From: Sipunculus nudus
Taxonomy: Eukaryota; Annelida; Sipuncula; Golfingiida; Sipunculidae
DNA length: 64,000 nt
Direction of reading: 5' to 3'
Assembly: GCA_026874595.1 (NCBI GenBank)
Contig: CM049308.1
Span: 13,597,501 to 13,661,500 of the forward strand
In this document: piece after piece, positions 35,801 through 47,557 of the stretch
Layout: each line of letters begins with the position of its first letter
Numbering within the stretch: position 1 is the first letter of the stretch
Notes under the pieces: generated by a model
Database searches by the model: none
What the model was told of the DNA's origin: nothing
Seen by the model: only the letters and a program-made list of their open reading frames with translations
Made by a program: the position numbers and the translations under genes

Positions 35801-36447
35801 ATTATTTGACGTTTTTAGAACGTGACAAATTTGTTTAAAGGTTTAATGTGGTGTTGAAACATAATAATATATAATAAAACTATCACTAGTGTTAATTATA
35901 CTTAGAGCTCTGTCAAAATAATGTATGTATGAAAGAAATATTTTGATTTAAATTCTAAGAATATTAGGAAATTGTTTTCATTAGAAATTTTTCAAAACGT
36001 AACACTACAATGCAATTAATAAAAATAACAAATTTTCTGACAAATTTTAATAGGATAAGAGAGCATAAAGAAAAGAGTTAAAAACACTTTTATAACCATT
36101 TCTTTTAACATTTTAAGAACATTTCCAAAATTGTAAATATGGGACATTCATATTTTATGAATAAAAAGTTCATGAACGTCTTCTCTACTTTTGAGCAGCC
36201 TAATTACCTTCATTATTTTAACGCACAGCATAGATGTTTAATGTCGCCGACAGGTGTCACTAGCGAAATGGAAAAAGGTCTATTCACAACACTACTGTCA
36301 GACTGAGCGATAATAAAGGATTAAACAAAACTTCACACACAGGGTGCTGATAGAAGGATAATACCGCGTCACGACCTTGTAATAAACGAATCGTTTTAAA
36401 TCCTTTTGTGGTATCATATATATACAGCGCTGTGGGATATTTACCAT
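25000..36447 (-). CDS. FCF1: FCF1, PIN-domain rRNA-processing protein
   Basis: Coding exons in transcript order: 36447-36445 (ATG only), 31844-31777, 31329-31261, 29585-29437, 27191-27119, 26611-26524, 25843-25749 and 25048-25000. They sum to 594 nt, or 197 residues plus stop; human FCF1 has 198. FCF1/Utp24 is the nucleolar PIN-domain nuclease of the small-subunit processome that cleaves pre-rRNA during 18S maturation. Visible motifs are [16 protein letters not shown] near the N-terminus, a lysine-rich linker ([10 protein letters not shown]), and the PIN core [33 protein letters not shown] and [15 protein letters not shown], which keeps the acidic residues of the active site. The C-terminus reads [12 protein letters not shown]. 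All internal joins are GT..AG and in phase. The first exon (ATG followed at once by a GTAAAT donor) is the least certain part. Confidence 0.92.
26752..26836 (+). repeat. TA-rich microsatellite
   Basis: TATATA with occasional TTTATA interruptions, in an FCF1 intron. The ORF across it is spurious. Confidence 0.9.
27822..28230 (+). repeat. tRNA-derived SINE with A-rich tail
   Basis: The head has A-box TGGCTCAGGGGTAGAGCG and B-box GAGTTCGAATCTC in tRNA spacing. A tRNA-unrelated body of about 300 bp and an A-rich tail at 28197-28228 follow. The tRNA acceptor ends do not pair (CTTCTGT against CCGAGGC), so this is a SINE and not a tRNA gene. It lies in an FCF1 intron on the strand opposite to FCF1. 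Confidence 0.75.
28740..29215 (+). repeat. diverged tandem repeat with AAGGTCAAGGTCAC blocks
   Basis: Three to four diverged units of roughly 130-160 bp, each with a TTCAAAAGTTA block, a TTCACAA/TTCATGA block, a TTTGACCTT-like block and GGTCAAGGTCAC. Same family as 38525-38905. Non-coding. Confidence 0.65.
29503..30062 (-). repeat. 116-bp array duplicating part of FCF1 exon 4
   Basis: Five copies with exact 116-bp spacing, boundaries at 29503, 29619, 29735, 29851 and 29967. The lowest-coordinate copy is the real exon's 5' part plus the end of its upstream intron. The other four repeat the acceptor AG and the start of the exon (about 28 codons, [12 protein letters not shown] to VDTNF) and then break off into intron sequence without a donor. 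Reading on from a decoy reaches a stop within a few codons. Confidence 0.92.
30290..30700 (+). repeat. imperfect tandem repeat, about 150-170 bp
   Basis: Repeated blocks GACCTTGATAA / GACCTCAGTGAATG / GACCTGATTAATA and TTTTGCTGAGAA.TGAG occur two to three times. Diverged and non-coding, in an FCF1 intron. Confidence 0.4.
33340..33790 (+). repeat. GTGGCGCCACC-type repeat, copy 1
   Basis: Contains GCCGAAATCAGAG..GAAGTGAGGCATGGA at the left and two units of about 190 bp with ACACATGCAAAATTT and GGAGGCGCCACC / GGTGGCGCCACC. The same blocks occur in reverse at 39285-39890. Confidence 0.65.
34440..34995 (+). repeat. 279-bp tandem duplication
   Basis: ATTATGACCAGATGCCTCAAA appears in both units (GACCAG at 34541 and 34820), followed by matching CAGACGGGCATTCAA / GAGACGGACATTCAA and GGGAGCGTTCGG / AGGAGCGTTCGG blocks. 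Confidence 0.75.
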
Positions 36448-37680
36448 GGTGAAAGACGATCTCGGCTCGGCTGTTACGAGTCACCCACCACGTTCCTTCC
36501 ACAACAACACACAAAACGGCGATACCTGAGAGGTATATAAATATTCATGAGGCAACTATTACCATAAATATTCAAAGTTTCTCTATTTCGAGTATTCGTC
36601 ACCAGAAGTCTCTCCACTACACCCGGTGACTGCATGTTGTGGTTTGAAGGAATCAAAGCATACGCTTAAAACTATACGTAGGTCCACTTATTATAGTCTT
36701 TGGGGATCGAATAAATGGTTTCTTGGGAATTATTTATTGCAGGCCTTATTTCCACTTCCAGGAATGGAAATAAGGAATGCTTATTTCCACACCACCCCTT
36801 TATTGATAAAGGCTGTTATAGTATTTTGGCAGTTAAACTTATAATTATAGCCTATAATATAGGTATACCAGATACCTGAATTTAACATAAAGTGACACAA
36901 ATTTATAGTGTTAATTATTTTCAGCTCTAAATTATGGCTTTTTCTTTTCACAAAATCCTCGTTCAGGTTCTATAAAAGGAGCGTAAGGATGATTAAAGAC
37001 ACATAGTTTTTAAAGACATATAAATTTGTATTCTTTTTTTTTGCAGAAAAAAATTGTTTAACAATTTTTTTATAATTTTGAAAATTTATTTGATGTACTT
37101 AGAAACTTAATTTAATCTTTAAATGTTCTTGGAATTATTGTAACTCTATAAATATATAGATTTATGAAGTTGCACCTTTGATATGTAATTATATCAAATA
37201 TATCAAATGAAATACATAAAACTATTTTTGCAGATGATTAGAAAACTAAGGAGAAATTCTCAACTATCTTGACAGCGAGAAATTTTAAACAAAGATGAAT
37301 ACGATACATACATATGCAGAAAGGAAATGGAGAAAAAAACATATACTTTTGAAAAAGGTATAATTTCAAATTTGAAAAAAGAACCATGCATTTGTTGGCT
37401 TGGAGGAAAGTGCTATTTCTAAAAATATTCTGGAAGTGAAACGGGAGAAACAATTGATCATTACAGACTTCACAAACGTGATCAGCTCTCTGAATACTCG
37501 AATTCATTATGTTCTAATTTCTAATGACATATTTCCCTTATTTTCTGTCGAAGTTAAACGATTCGCCTACCTTATCTTTAATTTTTTTGGTGATTTCTGG
37601 CTTACCCTGCATACATATATATAAATGAAATGCATGTAGTTCCTGTTAAAAAAAGTTCTTATAAGTAAAAAAAAATAAAA
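36448..37680. other. FCF1 upstream and intergenic region
   Basis: Presumed FCF1 promoter and 5'UTR just above 36447. A TATTTATATA-like stretch on the minus strand lies near 36530. No coding exon was recognised up to the MITE at 37683. Confidence 0.4.
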
Positions 37681-37682
37681 TA

Positions 37683-37957
37683 AAAGGTATGGTTCTTAGG
37701 CACCGCCTGCGTCAATTTTTAACCCCCCGAATAAAAAATTATTTTGATTTTCATCATTCAAGAAGATAAAATAATACAATTTAGATAAGATTTCCTTTTT
37801 TATGTGGTGCTTTTATGTGTTTAGCAAAAAAAAAAAATTGTTATTTTCATGCTTTTCCTTGATCATATGACATTTTTATCGATACATAAGAAAAGGTAGA
37901 AAATAAAAAATCGCCCGCCCGCACTGATTTCTAAAAAAAAACATACCATTTTTGGCC
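37683..37957. mobile_element. PIF/Harbinger-type MITE, copy 2
   Basis: Begins AAGGTATGGTTCTTAGGCACC and ends ACATACCATTTTTGGCC followed by TAA. Inverted relative to 13175-13512, with the shared GCGGGCGGGC / GCCCGCCCGC block near one end. The GGCC terminus is missing at the left, so it is truncated or decayed there. Confidence 0.65.
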
Positions 37958-38524
37958 TAACCCCCCTTGTGATAGATATATGTTTATTTACAAGCTGTTA
38001 GTAAACACGGTACATGCGCCAATGCTGACAAACAGAAAAAAAAATTATGTATATAGTATATGTATTTAATTCTCATAGGGAAGGGTAAACCCATTTGATG
38101 CAGTGTTAACTGAAACTGTGATGTAAAGTATAAAAAAAATGAAACTTGTCCAAATAATGGCTTATAGGTTAAGGTCTTGTTTTGAAATGATCTTGATCCT
38201 GGAAACTCACTTATTCATAAATTATAACGGCCCATGGTATATATATACATGTATATATAAATTTACAAATGTATTTCTTTTCAAATTTTTAAATGTCATG
38301 AAACATTTTCAATAGGGTTGTCGCCACACAAGCACGCCAAAAAACCCTTGTCGGATGGTAAAAATAGAATTAAATCACTTGCGGCAGATTTAAACAATGT
38401 TATATTGATTAAAAACAAAGTAAAACCTAGAATGGCTTGTTTTCGTACTTGCAAAAACAGATGTCCCCCCCCCCCCCCAGTTTGCATATAGGTTATATCA
38501 ATGAAGACACGGTGAGAGATCTGA

Positions 38525-38905
38525 CCCTGTGAGGTCACCAGGTTTCAAACTCAGCCAAGATTTTGGTAGGAACAATCATTTTTTTTTAATTTGGGAGGAA
38601 AATATCTAACCCTTCAAAGGTTATCGCGTTCACAAGACAATAACTATAATTTGGCTGATTTGACCTTGAAGATATTGGTCAAGGTCACCAGTTTTCGAAC
38701 TCGTTCGAGATCTTTGTAGGAATAATCGGTGTACCAAATTTCAGGACAAAATGTGAAATACCTCAAAAGATATGGGCTTCAAAATAATTTTCCATTTTGG
38801 CAAATTTGACCTTAAGATGAAGGTCAAGGTCACCGGGTTTTGAACTCAGTCGAGATTTTTGTAGGGACAATCACTGTTTTAACTTTCGGAGGAAAATAGG
38901 AGACA
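38525..38905 (+). repeat. GGTCAAGGTCACC tandem repeat, second locus
   Basis: Three units of about 145-150 bp with GTCACCAG.TTT.GAACTC, GAGATTTTTGTAGG and GAAGGTCAAGGTCACC. It is followed by a poly-G run at 38908-38930. Same family as 28740-29215. Confidence 0.7.
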
Positions 38906-39284
38906 AGGGGTGGGGGGGGGGGGGGGGGGGCACATAATTAAGACAATAGCGTGAGAATAGGAAAATTCAGCCTGATTCTGATAGATAAATCCTTTTTATA
39001 TTAAATTTTTAACAGGAACTTTCACAACAAATAATATCGCCATTATATCGGCAACTTTTATTCCAAACAGGTCCTAGTGAAATCTCCTTGTAAATCTAAA
39101 CTAGGTCACTCTGACCTGCATTTATGTGAGCTACCTGGCGAAAAATAAATTTTCAGCTACTTAAAGTATCTTCTGAGTGTTTAAGGCTTTTGAAAAAAAA
39201 AAATTAATAAATTCATTTATCTCAGGCTTGTTGTGACTAATCTGCCTGAAATGTCGTATGGCGATAGATTTTATATAGATATCT

Positions 39285-39890
39285 GGTGGCGCCTGATGGC
39301 GCCACCTAAAATATTCGCTTTATGCAATTATCTAAAGAGTGGTTTCATGTATCAACCTGAACTTTGCATTTCCATAGATCTTGGATTGCTTTATCTTGTA
39401 TGCAAGATTGGTGGCGCCACCTACAATCATATATTTGTAAAATAAATTAGTGCAGTTTGAAAATTTGTATGTCTATTCATCAAGGATGAGAGTTTTTGCG
39501 TGCAATCGTTTTTGCAGGATTTCCATCTGTACATCTTGGTGAAAATCACACGTATCTCAGGAGTGGTTTTGTGTATCATCCTGAAATTGTGCATGTAAAT
39601 CCATCTTGGATAACTTTCTTGTACACAAGAAAGGCGGCGCAACCTACACTCATGTATTCGTAAAATACACTAGTGCATTTAACTCAGGAGTGGTTTGAAA
39701 TGTTGGATGTCCATACATCTAGGAGGACATAATCTTGTTCACGTGACTGGTGGTGCCCCCTACAATAAATTTATTTAGTGCGTCTTGGGTACTTGGGCAT
39801 CTCTGATCCCACACATTTGGAAGGCTGTCACGTCAGGAGAAATTCCATGCCTCACTTTATCCATTCCTCTCTGATTCGGCGCGATATCTG
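39285..39890 (-). repeat. GTGGCGCCACC-type repeat, copy 2
   Basis: Reverse-oriented relative to 33340-33790. It contains GGTGGCGCCTGATGGCGCCACC, ATTGTGCATGTAAAT and CATGCCTCACTT..CTCTGATTCGGC. Confidence 0.65.
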
Positions 39891-40977
39891 TAGTCACTTT
39901 TCGACAGCCTATATCCTATTTAAAAATGTATATCTAAATCTTACAGACTCTTGTGTATTATTAATAATTGTATCAGTACTTATTTATTTCTCTCCTGGAT
40001 TCGGCTATTCCTTGTCGTTGACCAAAACTAATCTGTCTCCATATAGCCAGTACTAATTTTTCGATTATAGATTAACATTACTCCCGAATTTCATATTTAA
40101 GCAGCATCATACAGGGTTCATACACTTCCATCAGATCAAAATTTCATAAAATTTTCATGATTTTTACAGGACCTATGAAAAAAAAGTCATGACTTTTTCG
40201 TCACTTTGACATGTAAATATTACTTAAGAAACTGATGATTCAGAACATCCTTGATAATTTACATATAAAGAATATAGGTAAAACAATACATTTATAGGCC
40301 TAGTTAAATATATTTAAGAGTCATTATTTCATCAGCTTAAAATGTTCTGTTGTTCATGTTTTCATAGAGAGGCATAAAAATGTCATTCTCATTTGTAAAA
40401 GAAATATTTGCATGGGCTTCATGTTTAGAATATTAAACCATAACAATGAACACAGATAAAACAATCCCGTTTAAAAATTCAGCCTTGCAAAGTTTTTTTT
40501 ATTTAAGTTTCAGTGTTTAAATGAAACCGCCTTATAGATTCTTTATTCGTTAATTAAATTAGTTTATTTACCTTTCTAAAAGATATCCAGTGCCATTAGC
40601 TTCTGATATGGTGATTGTGAACCAATCACTTTTCAACTAAGCTCATGTCGGTAATTTCCCTAATATCGCTCACATAACGTCTCTGTTTCCCAGTGAGATA
40701 TTCTGAATTATCATTTTCCCATCTACATAATCATGGAATAAAATATCTTCTAAATTATTGTTTCATAAAATAACAGCAAAACTTCACAAAATAAGTCTTT
40801 GGCCGGTTCATAGGCATTCATGCCGTGTCATAATATTCCTTGTCGTCAGCCATGACGCATGTTTGCTCCGAGGGCGCACATTTATAAGCTGTCTACAGGG
40901 CATGGTGTTTCAATAGGGCGAGTTATAGGAACACTGATTCTCGAAGAAAAGTATAGGATATTAGGCTACAGTTAATT

Positions 40978-41262
40978 TTAACCATCGCGCAAATTGCAGA
41001 TAGTTTTAGAAGCATGGAACACGCTGACGCTGTCAAAAGCTTTCGTCAAATCAACAAAAAAGATGGAGAGGTTCTGCTCATGTTTTTGTCCTGTTATTGC
41101 TGTGAAGATCATGACGACTGTACTGTAGCTCCTGAAGCCACACTGTTCTCCGATACGACAACGTCCATGAGTAATGCCGGATGGTGTTCCGCACAACCCA
41201 GCCATGATATTCCCTGTGATGTTATATAGCAAGTTGTCTCTGGTTGTCGCATCATGCTCCAT
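40978..41262 (-). pseudogene. LINE reverse-transcriptase fragment
   Basis: The 94-codon reading frame contains QCGFR, then STVVMIFTA and FVDLTKAFDSVS. These are the fingers-to-palm motifs of non-LTR retrotransposon reverse transcriptases (compare the FIDLTKAFD consensus). Only this piece is intact; the sequence upstream (41262-41560) is also minus-strand coding-like but broken by stops. It lies between FCF1 and the 3' end of KPTN and is a dead 5'-truncated copy. Confidence 0.75.
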
Positions 41263-41766
41263 CTCCTTTGTTTTTGCATAGCTATATTCTGTTAGCGCCC
41301 TTAAAATCCTGTTGCACCGAGCTTGCTTGCAAAAACCGGTGCATCATTTCCTTCAGTTTGAAAATACGGCATCATCTTTTTCCTTAAACGTCCGGGGTTG
41401 GGGGCTGAGCGTCAGGGAGAAATTCCACCAATGCCTGGAGCGTTCCACTCCTGGGGTTGCTTGATGGCGTTCAAGGCTTCCTTTGTTTCATGAAGGTTAT
41501 CGAGAAATGCCAGGAGAGCACAATCAGGCGTGTCGTGGACCGCTAGTTAATCTATTTTATGGTTTATTTAAATATTCAAAATAATTTTAATGAATATTTG
41601 AAAATTCATGAGGGAAACGTAGGGGAAAACTAGGGAATTCAGCTTTCATGGACTGCTGGGATTTGTATTTTATTATACGTCATGCTAAAGCTCATAGTGA
41701 CAGTAATGCCATATAAAACGGAAAACAATGTAACGTAACATGTATTCTGCGAAAATTCGTCTTGGC

Positions 41767-41772
41767 TTTATT
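41767..41772 (-). terminator. candidate KPTN polyadenylation signal
   Basis: AATAAA on the minus strand, 58 bp after the KPTN stop codon. Confidence 0.5.
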
Positions 41773-41829
41773 ATATATACACGATATTATCTCATTTCCT
41801 CAATGAAGGAAATATTGATTGTCCTAGTG

Positions 41830-44800
41830 TCACGTGTCTTGAACCACGTGATCTGGTTGTGGTTCTTCATCGAAGTGTTCTGTCTGTAACTCCTGAAATA
41901 TGGCGTCTTCTTCAGCTACATCATCAACATGACTCAGCGCTTTCAATCGTTCCATACACAGACTGGCAACTTCATCAATATTTTGCTGAAATGAAATGTA
42001 CAAGAAACATAACCGATGAACCTACAAACAGTGATTTATATATACAAAGTGTTTGCATGTGATCATATGTGCGTCTGGAGACATTTCAACTATACATGTA
42101 AAATAAAGCACAATGCAATGTCTTGATATACTTCAATGAGCCACAGTCCCTCTCTTCATGCCAGCACGTAATGGCAGTGATTTAATTATGTTCACGTTTA
42201 TAATGATTTTTATACTAACAATTTGTTATTTGAAAGCATATCGACAAAACTATGTCTGGTTATATACACCTACAAATCGTTTACAAACATTCAGCCTACA
42301 CTGCCACGTGGATTTTGAAATAAACATTGGATGGGTGACCAATGGTTACACCTTACAATTTTAACATAAACACACACATGTACTCCATATATATGGGAAG
42401 GAAGTTGTTTCTTTCATTCTTGTTGCCTACACATGTTCAATTGTGTAAGTAAGGCCAGTATATAAACAGGCAACTGCAGGTAACGATCAACTGATTTGTA
42501 CGGGTCAAACGAGCCAGCTTTCTTGGCTTTGTAGAATGAAGTTACCGTATTTCCTTGATCACACGCCGGGTCATAAGGTATGTGCCATAGGCTCCCACAG
42601 AATCATGTCCGTTCATGATAATGCGTGTTTCATACACTTATCATTAAACATTTAACAAAATATTAGTGTAGTGTCGATTAATCGATTACACCGATGATGT
42701 GTCGTTTTCATTCTTAATCAATTTAATTGTTGCTTCTTTGTTAAATCGGTCACAAAAATTGTGTATGCTCATGCAAAGAAGTCATAATGACATAAATAAA
42801 CAGCGAACAAAATTAAAACTGAACTTCGATGAGCGAACAGGTGTCAACAATCTGGCCATTATATTGATCTTCCGGCGTAACCCTAAAGATGCGTTCTCTT
42901 GTGAGTGCCCATTCTAAAGTCGACCCCTCTAGGTCTGCCGTTGTTTTCATACAAACCGGTTGACACCTGACAACGTGTTTGGTCACTATGATAACATGAT
43001 TAATGGATTCTTTACGTCAGAACCGACACATCATCGTATATTTCACGGAAATTTACAATGTAAGTTAAATAATAAGTCGGTCGTTAGAATCGGTCATTAT
43101 TTTCACCCTGATATCGGACATGATTTTACAAGCAATTCCTACCATTACAATATAATGAAAATATGTCTGTGATTGTCCATGTGGTGGGCAAGTACCAGTA
43201 GACGCCGACAGGTGGCGCCAACGTGGAGGAAACGTTTGCTGCGCATGAAGATTTTACCTGTAAAACATGAAGCCCTTGTTGTGACAGCAGCACCATCTCC
43301 TGTAAACCATCCCCCGTCAGGTCCAGCATCCACATCCCCATCAGTGGGTAGGCGAAACTGCGTCTCCACAGCAACTGGAACTCCCCGTCTTTGAGACTGC
43401 TGGTGCCCGTCTGGGGTTGGTCCGGAGGAACACGTGGTGGAGTGACGGAGTGGCGCGGGGAGGGGTTCTTAGTGACTAGTCTGTACGCCAGCAGCTCCTA
43501 AATAATAATAATAATAATGAAAATAACAACCACAGTTGGTGCCTGCATGTGTACATGTATTGCATGTTTTATAACTCGGTCTATAGAGTATATGTTCAGT
43601 TCAAATTATGTTTGATTCTTGCATTGGTACATGGTAAATCATCAGCAGTCAATTGTTTTAATGCATATTTGTATTTCAATGGTGCGGATCTTTTGTGTTT
43701 TATGATAATATCATTCCTCACCTGTCCATAAGTACCAAGAATGATTTCATTGTGTCCGTCAAGATCCACGTCTGCCACGCAGGAACACAGAATACAGTCA
43801 AACTTGTCACTTCCTGGGAGTAACATCGGATCTGACAGCCCCTTGGTCAGCAAGTCTCTGCAAAAGATCCGATCAAATATTAAATACATGACATACAAAA
43901 ATAAGCTTATCACTCTCATTAAAGGTAGTCTGGCACTTGTCACAATGTGTGTTCCGGTATCCTCCCCAATCAATTCCTTTTGGTTGAATACAAAGTTTTC
44001 CTCCGAGCTCAACCCGATCTACAGCTTAAGTGCCTCTTTTTCCACCTGTTCAAATACTGTTTGGGTATGTGTTTGCTGAATACAATCCAAATGTTTAATA
44101 CAGTAAGACCCTGTGGCCGATGGTACGGCAGTGCGCATGCGTAAGAAAGTGCATTGCAGGAAGGAAGTTATCCTGGTCATGAACCACAAATAAATCAGAT
44201 TTTTGTTTATTGTTGGTCGTTATCTATATTTATACTAGTGGTATACAGGATGATATGTATATGCTTTCTTTCGCGCCATGGATCGTACTCGGTCCAAGTT
44301 TATTTCCGCGTATAGACATATATAAGTTAATGGTTTAGGCACGAAACCTTGGATTTTCTTATACTTAAAGGAAGCTGGTCAACTTTTGTCCCCAATGTTC
44401 TCTGAAACCGCGTTTCGTATGACATTGTGCTGTACCTCATTTTAAAGTTTATTGATCCCGCAATGAACTCTCCAATATGAAAATAAACAATTTTTAATGT
44501 TCACATCATATGAGTGATTTTTGCGTGTTTTATAAATTGTGTGGAGATTAGCATCGGCCCTTAATCGTTTCCGCAATTCCTGGTAACGTCGCCCATATGC
44601 GGTCGGAGGGAGAGTATAATTTGATCAGAAAAAAATGTGTCATATAGTATATGTTAATAAGCCTATTATTGGGATAGGCGGGGCAGTATGTACCGTCTCT
44701 CTTAATAAAGTCAGACGCAGTTTACAAAGCCAGACCCTAGCTCCGCATGTTAATCGACAAGGGTATCGTCAATCCGTTGATGATACAATTAAATAGAACG

Positions 44801-47523
44801 AGGCTTATTTTTGTTTCACGGCTACATCAGACTAGACAAACAAGAATACAATCCACATCTTTACTTCCAGTGTTTTTATGGTAGTAAATCTTCTTTCACC
44901 AGTACCAGCAAATGAAATCCTGGAAATGATGTGAACAGATCAGCGGCTACGACCTCAATCAGGCCAGAAGTATGACAAATTACGGAGAGAATGCTTGTAT
45001 AACATTCCCAACTTGGGGGAATTAAAATTACTTATAAGAACTGTTATACAGAGGAACATGAACTCATACGATTTCCATATATATCTGGTATACATTGGAA
45101 ATTTATAAAAATGTGGTACATGAAGCCCTATCTTTCACGAACAGGTTTGTCAGTCAACTAGCACTTAGTGCGAGTTTAATACCAATATTCTATACTATAC
45201 TATGATAACGATTTAGATATCAATTATTAATGGTTATTAGAAGTTCAGATATGGTTGTGGACATGCATTACAGAACTTAAAGGTGTCCGTTCACCTACCT
45301 TTTGAAAAGAATTTATGTGATTTCTGGCTTTCTCTGTGTATATAATAATGATCTAAGAGTAATTTTGGTTGTCAAAAATTCTTAAAATGCGTTCGTAAGG
45401 GATGTATGAACGTGTTTATCAACAACATGTTTGTAAACACGGCAATGTTGTCAAACGGGAAACATGTAACCTCAGGTTGTAGGTTGCATATATGCGGAGG
45501 CAGAAAGGTCATTTGTTTGCAAAAAGCCATTTGCAAAGCTCTGGCTTTTCTGACTTGCTGCCAGATGCCCCTGTCGAATTTATTTTGATTATTTTGGCGG
45601 GCCCCCATATATTATAAACATGTTCATATAAACAGAACAAGCAGCCTGTGTGCGTGGATATCCACGTGTTCTGGTCTATTTTTATGAAAGCTCCAAGGAA
45701 TTTATAAACTTATGTTTACTTTGCTTCATTTAAGGACAGATTGTGCATGTAAGCATACAAACTGCCCTCTAGTGAATAGCTATTGAACTAATTCACGCTG
45801 TCAATCATCAAGGAAAAAGGCGGAGCCTGCCGACCCAGAAACAACGACCCACTCGAAACACATGGTTGCATGTTGGAGATGAACCACGGCGCTTCTAGGA
45901 GTTTAAAGTAAAACTGATTATATTCAGCATATACAGGTAAAGCAATGATTGTCGTAACTGAGTTCATCTTAAGTAGTTTGTCAGTAAAATCTTAAATTGG
46001 ATAAATGCACCTGGCGGCATTGCCGCAAACCAGACCGGCAGATGCGTGCACTGTGACCATTCATTCTTTAGTTGTTTACGGTTAGAGGCGGCAATCCCGT
46101 GGTATTCAAAAAAGCCTATCCCATTTATTGAAAACAGATGGGGTATTTTTTGTAAATATTTGCAGAAAGTCAGACTCGAGATTCTTTAGTTTATGTGCAT
46201 GCAGGCCTATTGAAAAGACAGAGACTATATAAGTTTTATGATAACATTTTGTGTAAATAGAAGGTTGTAATATTTGAAATGACATCCGTAAGTTTTTTGC
46301 GTGTCTGACTCAACTGATCAGATGGGTGTTACCCATAGTATATATTTTAGACACGTTTTCATATTCTTTATCACATACCACATATACAGAATATTACTGA
46401 AGTAAGGAGTTACATTTAATTAATGGAAATCACTGAATAGAAATCCTTGTTTTTTTTCAAGGATTTTTAAACAGTAATTTGGAAATATAAATTATATAGA
46501 TCTGGATAAACACTTGGACTGAAGAAAGGAAATGTCTTAATGGGAGATTAACAATAAATAAGCCTGCAAAATCCATGACTCCTAGCCTGTTTCCCTGTTC
46601 CGTGGGTGAAAATATAACCTGAAAGAAAATCTATGTATTCAGTTTAAAAATATGTTGAAACGGGATCAGTACATTGAAAACTGAAGGTTCTCATTATGAC
46701 CAATACAAATATCACTGATGTTTAATGCACATCAAGAAATGAATTGAAGGTAAAGAATCGATAAATGTAACAATTGAAAGGTCTTTTACAATTCACAGGC
46801 TTATATATTTAATTAAGAGATTATTTATTAATATATATATTTAATTAAGACATTTATTTATCCATATTTACTTGAGATTTATTTATATATTAATATATTT
46901 TATCTATTTATGTTTCAGAGATGAGTGCCACAGCCGATGCCTTGAAGATAGCCGTTGTGGTGGGTGGGCTGTTTATGGGAGTTTTGTTACATCAGCAGTC
47001 TGAACAAAGCCTGTTCCTGGCTGGACTGGCTGTGCTGGTGGGTCTGCTGCTGTGGATAATAAGGACACCTGGGAGGGTCAGCATCACAGGAAGGGTGGTG
47101 CTGATTACAGGATGTGATTCTGGTAAGTATCAGCATTTAAATACCAGAATCACATCCCCTTTAAATTATCAGTAAATCTTGTTACATGTTATCAATGAAC
47201 AAGAAATCTGCATCCCAATATATACATGCCTCCGCCATGGGAGCACAAGGTGCTCCACCATGACCTGAACAGGTGGCCAGGTCACAAGGCATGGCATATA
47301 AGTCTGGACTTTCTGTGCATTCACTTATGTTTGGCCCATATTCTCAAGTTCATTCATGCTTAAGTGACCATACATTTGTGAATATTCCTTGATCACCTTC
47401 CAGAACCTGAATAGGAAGCTGGGTGAATACCAAAATCTAATAGATTCTTCCTTTGCCCATTCCTGAAATGCCCTGAAAATTTCATGAGATTCCATTCATG
47501 ATTGCATAAGTTATGTTTGACCA

Positions 47524-47557
<34 letters not shown>

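Larger units (their letters stand above)
31860..36444. other. first intron of FCF1 in the favoured model
   Basis: About 4.6 kb with no supported exon. It holds a GTGGCGCCAC-type repeat (33340-33790), a 279-bp tandem duplication (34440-34995) and GTGTCC.CTCATGACAGG repeats (35300-35490). The 152-codon ORF at 33423 is repeat read-through. Confidence 0.5.

Noticed and set aside
43741-44079. 112-codon plus-strand ORF
   Set aside because: It is the antisense shadow of the KPTN exon at 43722-43857.
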